Below are positions 6,874-8,072 of a DNA stretch of 8,072 bases, piece by piece. This stretch comes from Candidatus Absconditabacterales bacterium. Its GTDB lineage: Bacteria; Patescibacteria; JAEDAM01; Absconditabacterales; Absconditicoccaceae. A model generated the notes under the pieces. It made no database searches. It was given only the letters and a program-made list of their open reading frames with translations, and was not told where the DNA came from. Numbering within the stretch: position 1 is the first letter of the stretch; every line of letters starts with the position of its first letter. The position numbers were made by a program, and so were the translations under genes. The DNA lies in the NCBI GenBank assembly GCA_938010495.1, contig CALLUT010000189.1:1-8072 (forward strand), in the 5' to 3' direction.

Positions 6874-7512
6874 CTAGTTTGAAACATCTACCCATAATTC
6901 GTTTCTTCTCATTCGAGGAGGTGTTCGTGGATCATTATATTGAGCAAGAGTCGGATTTCCAGATCGTTTAATAGAATTGGTTTCTAATTCCAACAAAAAT
7001 AGATCTCGTTGCTTCGCAACTTCATTTTTATTTGCATATCAATCAAATGTCCATACAGCTTTTTTTGATCAAACGATTTCTTTTAAAGTTACATTCTTAT
7101 TATTTGGAATTGGTAACGTTTCCATAGTCCGTTTACTCGGCATAGTAAAAGACGTTTCATAAGTTCAATTCTTCAGTTCCTTACTTGTCACAGGGGCCGT
7201 CATGGCTATTTTTTCACTTTCAACTGATTGAGAAACAACTGGTGCAGTCATCGCTATCTTGTCAGAAGAACGATTATCTCAAAATATATATCATGCAAGA
7301 GATCAAAATGCTTTACTTGGAGCTGATGAAATTGATCATGATGTACGAACAGTTGCAACTATTTGCTTAGGCATTTCTACAATTTTTATCTTATTGTACT
7401 GAGCAGACACAATCATTTCTGGATATTCTACACGAGAAACATACCGTCATCGAATATGTCGAACTAGTAATAGTCATATTAATAGGATGAAAAGCAAAAC
7501 TACTGGTTTCAT
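6874..7512 (-). CDS. SOUL-family heme-binding protein, membrane-anchored
   Basis: This 212-residue protein has an N-terminal transmembrane helix (3-18) with RHIRGR behind it, then a complete SOUL domain. Visible hallmarks: VEYPEMIVSAQYNKIKIVEM (28-47), KAFGSLAGYIFGDN (67-80), the characteristic KIAMTAPV written twice (85-92 and 101-108), FTMPSKRTMETLPIPNN (122-138), WTFDGYA, and the C-terminal block SGNPTLAQYNDPRTPPRMRRNELWV. SOUL proteins bind heme or related tetrapyrroles; here the domain would face outside the cytoplasm or be held at the membrane. Nine of 10 glycines are UGA. ATG at 7512 is chosen because it starts just before the anchor helix; an in-frame ATG at 7551 would add 13 residues and cannot be excluded. 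It is the first gene of the five-gene minus-strand cluster and ends in TAG. Confidence 0.95.
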
Positions 7513-7540
7513 GAATATTTGTGGCTTAATAAACCATATA

Positions 7541-7568
7541 ACTATAGTCATCTCAACGTATCATACAA
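7541..7568 (-). promoter_or_regulatory. Possible promoter of the SOUL-to-DedA cluster
   Basis: On the minus strand TTGTAT (7568-7563) and TATAGT (7546-7541) are 16 nt apart, with a start site expected roughly 20 nt before the ATG at 7512. If real, it places the alternative ATG at 7551 upstream of the transcript. The match is moderate in AT-rich DNA; TATGAT at 7566-7561 and TATAAT further upstream are competing -10 candidates. The rest of the 7513-7669 divergent spacer shows no gene. Confidence 0.28.
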
Positions 7569-7612
7569 ATTCTAATATGAGAAATTCATTTAGTAAAATA
7601 AAGCACTCTTTT

Positions 7613-7641
7613 TTGACACAGTGAATTGTTCTAATTATACT
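7613..7641 (+). promoter_or_regulatory. Near-consensus sigma70 promoter of the repeat-protein gene
   Basis: A perfect TTGACA (7613-7618) and TATACT (7636-7641) are separated by the optimal 17 nt. The start site should lie near 7648, giving a leader of about 22 nt before the ATG at 7670. This is the strongest promoter match in the window and implies high expression. The leader holds only a weak GAGA near 7661 as a ribosome-binding candidate. Confidence 0.72.
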
Positions 7642-7669
7642 ATAGATATAGTTTAAATCAGAGATTCTT

Positions 7670-8072
7670 ATGCAACTAAAAAAGTATTTCCATATTACAG
7701 TTCTATTAGTACTAGTGATCTCTAGTACACATTTTGTGATAGCAAATGAAGATGCTATAACTAAGGAAAAAATTACGGAAACAACCTATGAATACTGAGA
7801 TGAAGAAGTAACAGTAACGACTAAAGATGAAACTATCGAAGATGAACCTATTGAAGATGAAACTATCGAAGATGAACCTAGTGAAGATAAAGCTATCGAA
7901 GATGAAGCTATCGAAGATGAACCTATCAACGATGAACCTATCGAAGATGAACCTATCAACGATGAAGCTATTGAAGATGAAACTATCAACGATGAAACTA
8001 TCGAAGATGAACCTATCAACGATGAAACTATTGAAGATGAAACTATCAACGATGAAACTATCGAAGATGAAA
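7670..8072 (+). CDS. Secreted acidic pentapeptide-repeat protein, C-terminus beyond the window
   Basis: The visible 134 residues begin with a clear signal peptide (MQLKKYFHITVLLVLVISST, through A25), followed by a short non-repetitive part (26-52) that contains one UGA-encoded glycine at residue 43. From Asp53 to the window edge it consists of tandem five-residue units of the form D-E-[T/P/A]-I-[E/N]. The repeat region carries about two to three acidic residues in five and no Gly, Cys or aromatic residue, so it should be extended, unfolded and strongly negative. A wall-spanning stalk, a cation-binding coat or a phase-variable surface protein are all possible. I do not recognise a family. A strong promoter lies upstream, and the gene diverges from the SOUL cluster. 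An open frame on the opposite strand across the repeats is only its shadow. Confidence 0.9.
7826..8072 (+). repeat. 15-bp tandem repeat, 16 copies plus a partial one
   Basis: The unit is GATGAA-NCT-ATY-GAA or AAC, repeated in perfect 15-nt register from 7826 to the window end with no indel. Changes are concentrated at three places: the first base of the third codon (ACT, CCT or GCT giving Thr, Pro or Ala), the last codon (GAA or AAC, Glu or Asn), and the silent base of the Ile codon. Copies 4 and 5 carry single exceptions (Ser for Ile, Lys for Glu). From copy 7 (7916) onward, the Asn and Glu forms alternate strictly, creating a 30-bp higher-order repeat. Confidence 0.95.

Noticed and set aside
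6977..7370. Two plus-strand open frames inside the SOUL gene
   Set aside because: Both are antisense shadows; the minus strand carries all SOUL hallmark blocks.
7786..8049. Open frame on the minus strand with Ser-Ser-Ile-Val repeats
   Set aside because: It is the reverse complement of the 15-bp repeat array; the plus frame has a promoter, ATG and signal peptide.

Overview
This window comes from a bacterium that reads UGA as glycine (genetic code 25). That code is known from the candidate phyla Absconditabacteria (SR1) and Gracilibacteria (BD1-5/GN02); the sequence does not say which. The proof is internal. Under the standard code most genes here break into fragments, but with UGA as Gly each becomes one full-length ORF and the UGA codons fall on conserved glycines. 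In tex the two consecutive UGAs at 390-395 give the conserved TGG of the Tex N-terminus. Every complete gene ends in UAA or UAG. DNA is AT-rich, spacers inside the gene cluster are almost pure A/T, and almost no start has a Shine-Dalgarno sequence.

Layout from left to right. Positions 1-231 hold what may be the decayed 3' end of a gene, with two compensating frame changes. Positions 261-2525 (+) encode Tex, an S1-domain transcription accessory protein. Converging on it with a 5-nt gap are two minus-strand genes for exported or membrane-anchored proteins: a DsbA-like thiol oxidoreductase with a CPYC centre (2531-3400) and a membrane-anchored cupredoxin-like, probably copper-binding protein (3485-3937). 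Next comes a minus-strand gene (4061-4852) with none of its 18 glycines encoded by UGA. It looks like a Bacteroidota-type outer-membrane beta-barrel protein, has its own terminator and promoter region, and stands out as a likely recent acquisition.

From 4960 to 7512 there is a tight minus-strand cluster, transcribed in the order SOUL heme-binding protein, DinB-like protein, small basic protein, four-helix membrane protein, DedA/VTT-family membrane protein. Gaps are 18-24 nt, with one 35-nt overlap. Divergent from it, behind a near-consensus promoter, is a plus-strand gene (7670 to the window end) for a secreted protein made of acidic pentapeptide repeats, cut by the window edge.

Taken together the window is rich in cell-envelope functions: disulfide chemistry, copper, heme, membrane transport or lipid handling, and a repetitive surface protein. 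The two unrecognised small genes in the cluster and the UGA-free gene are the least explained parts. No tRNA, rRNA, CRISPR array or insertion sequence was seen.
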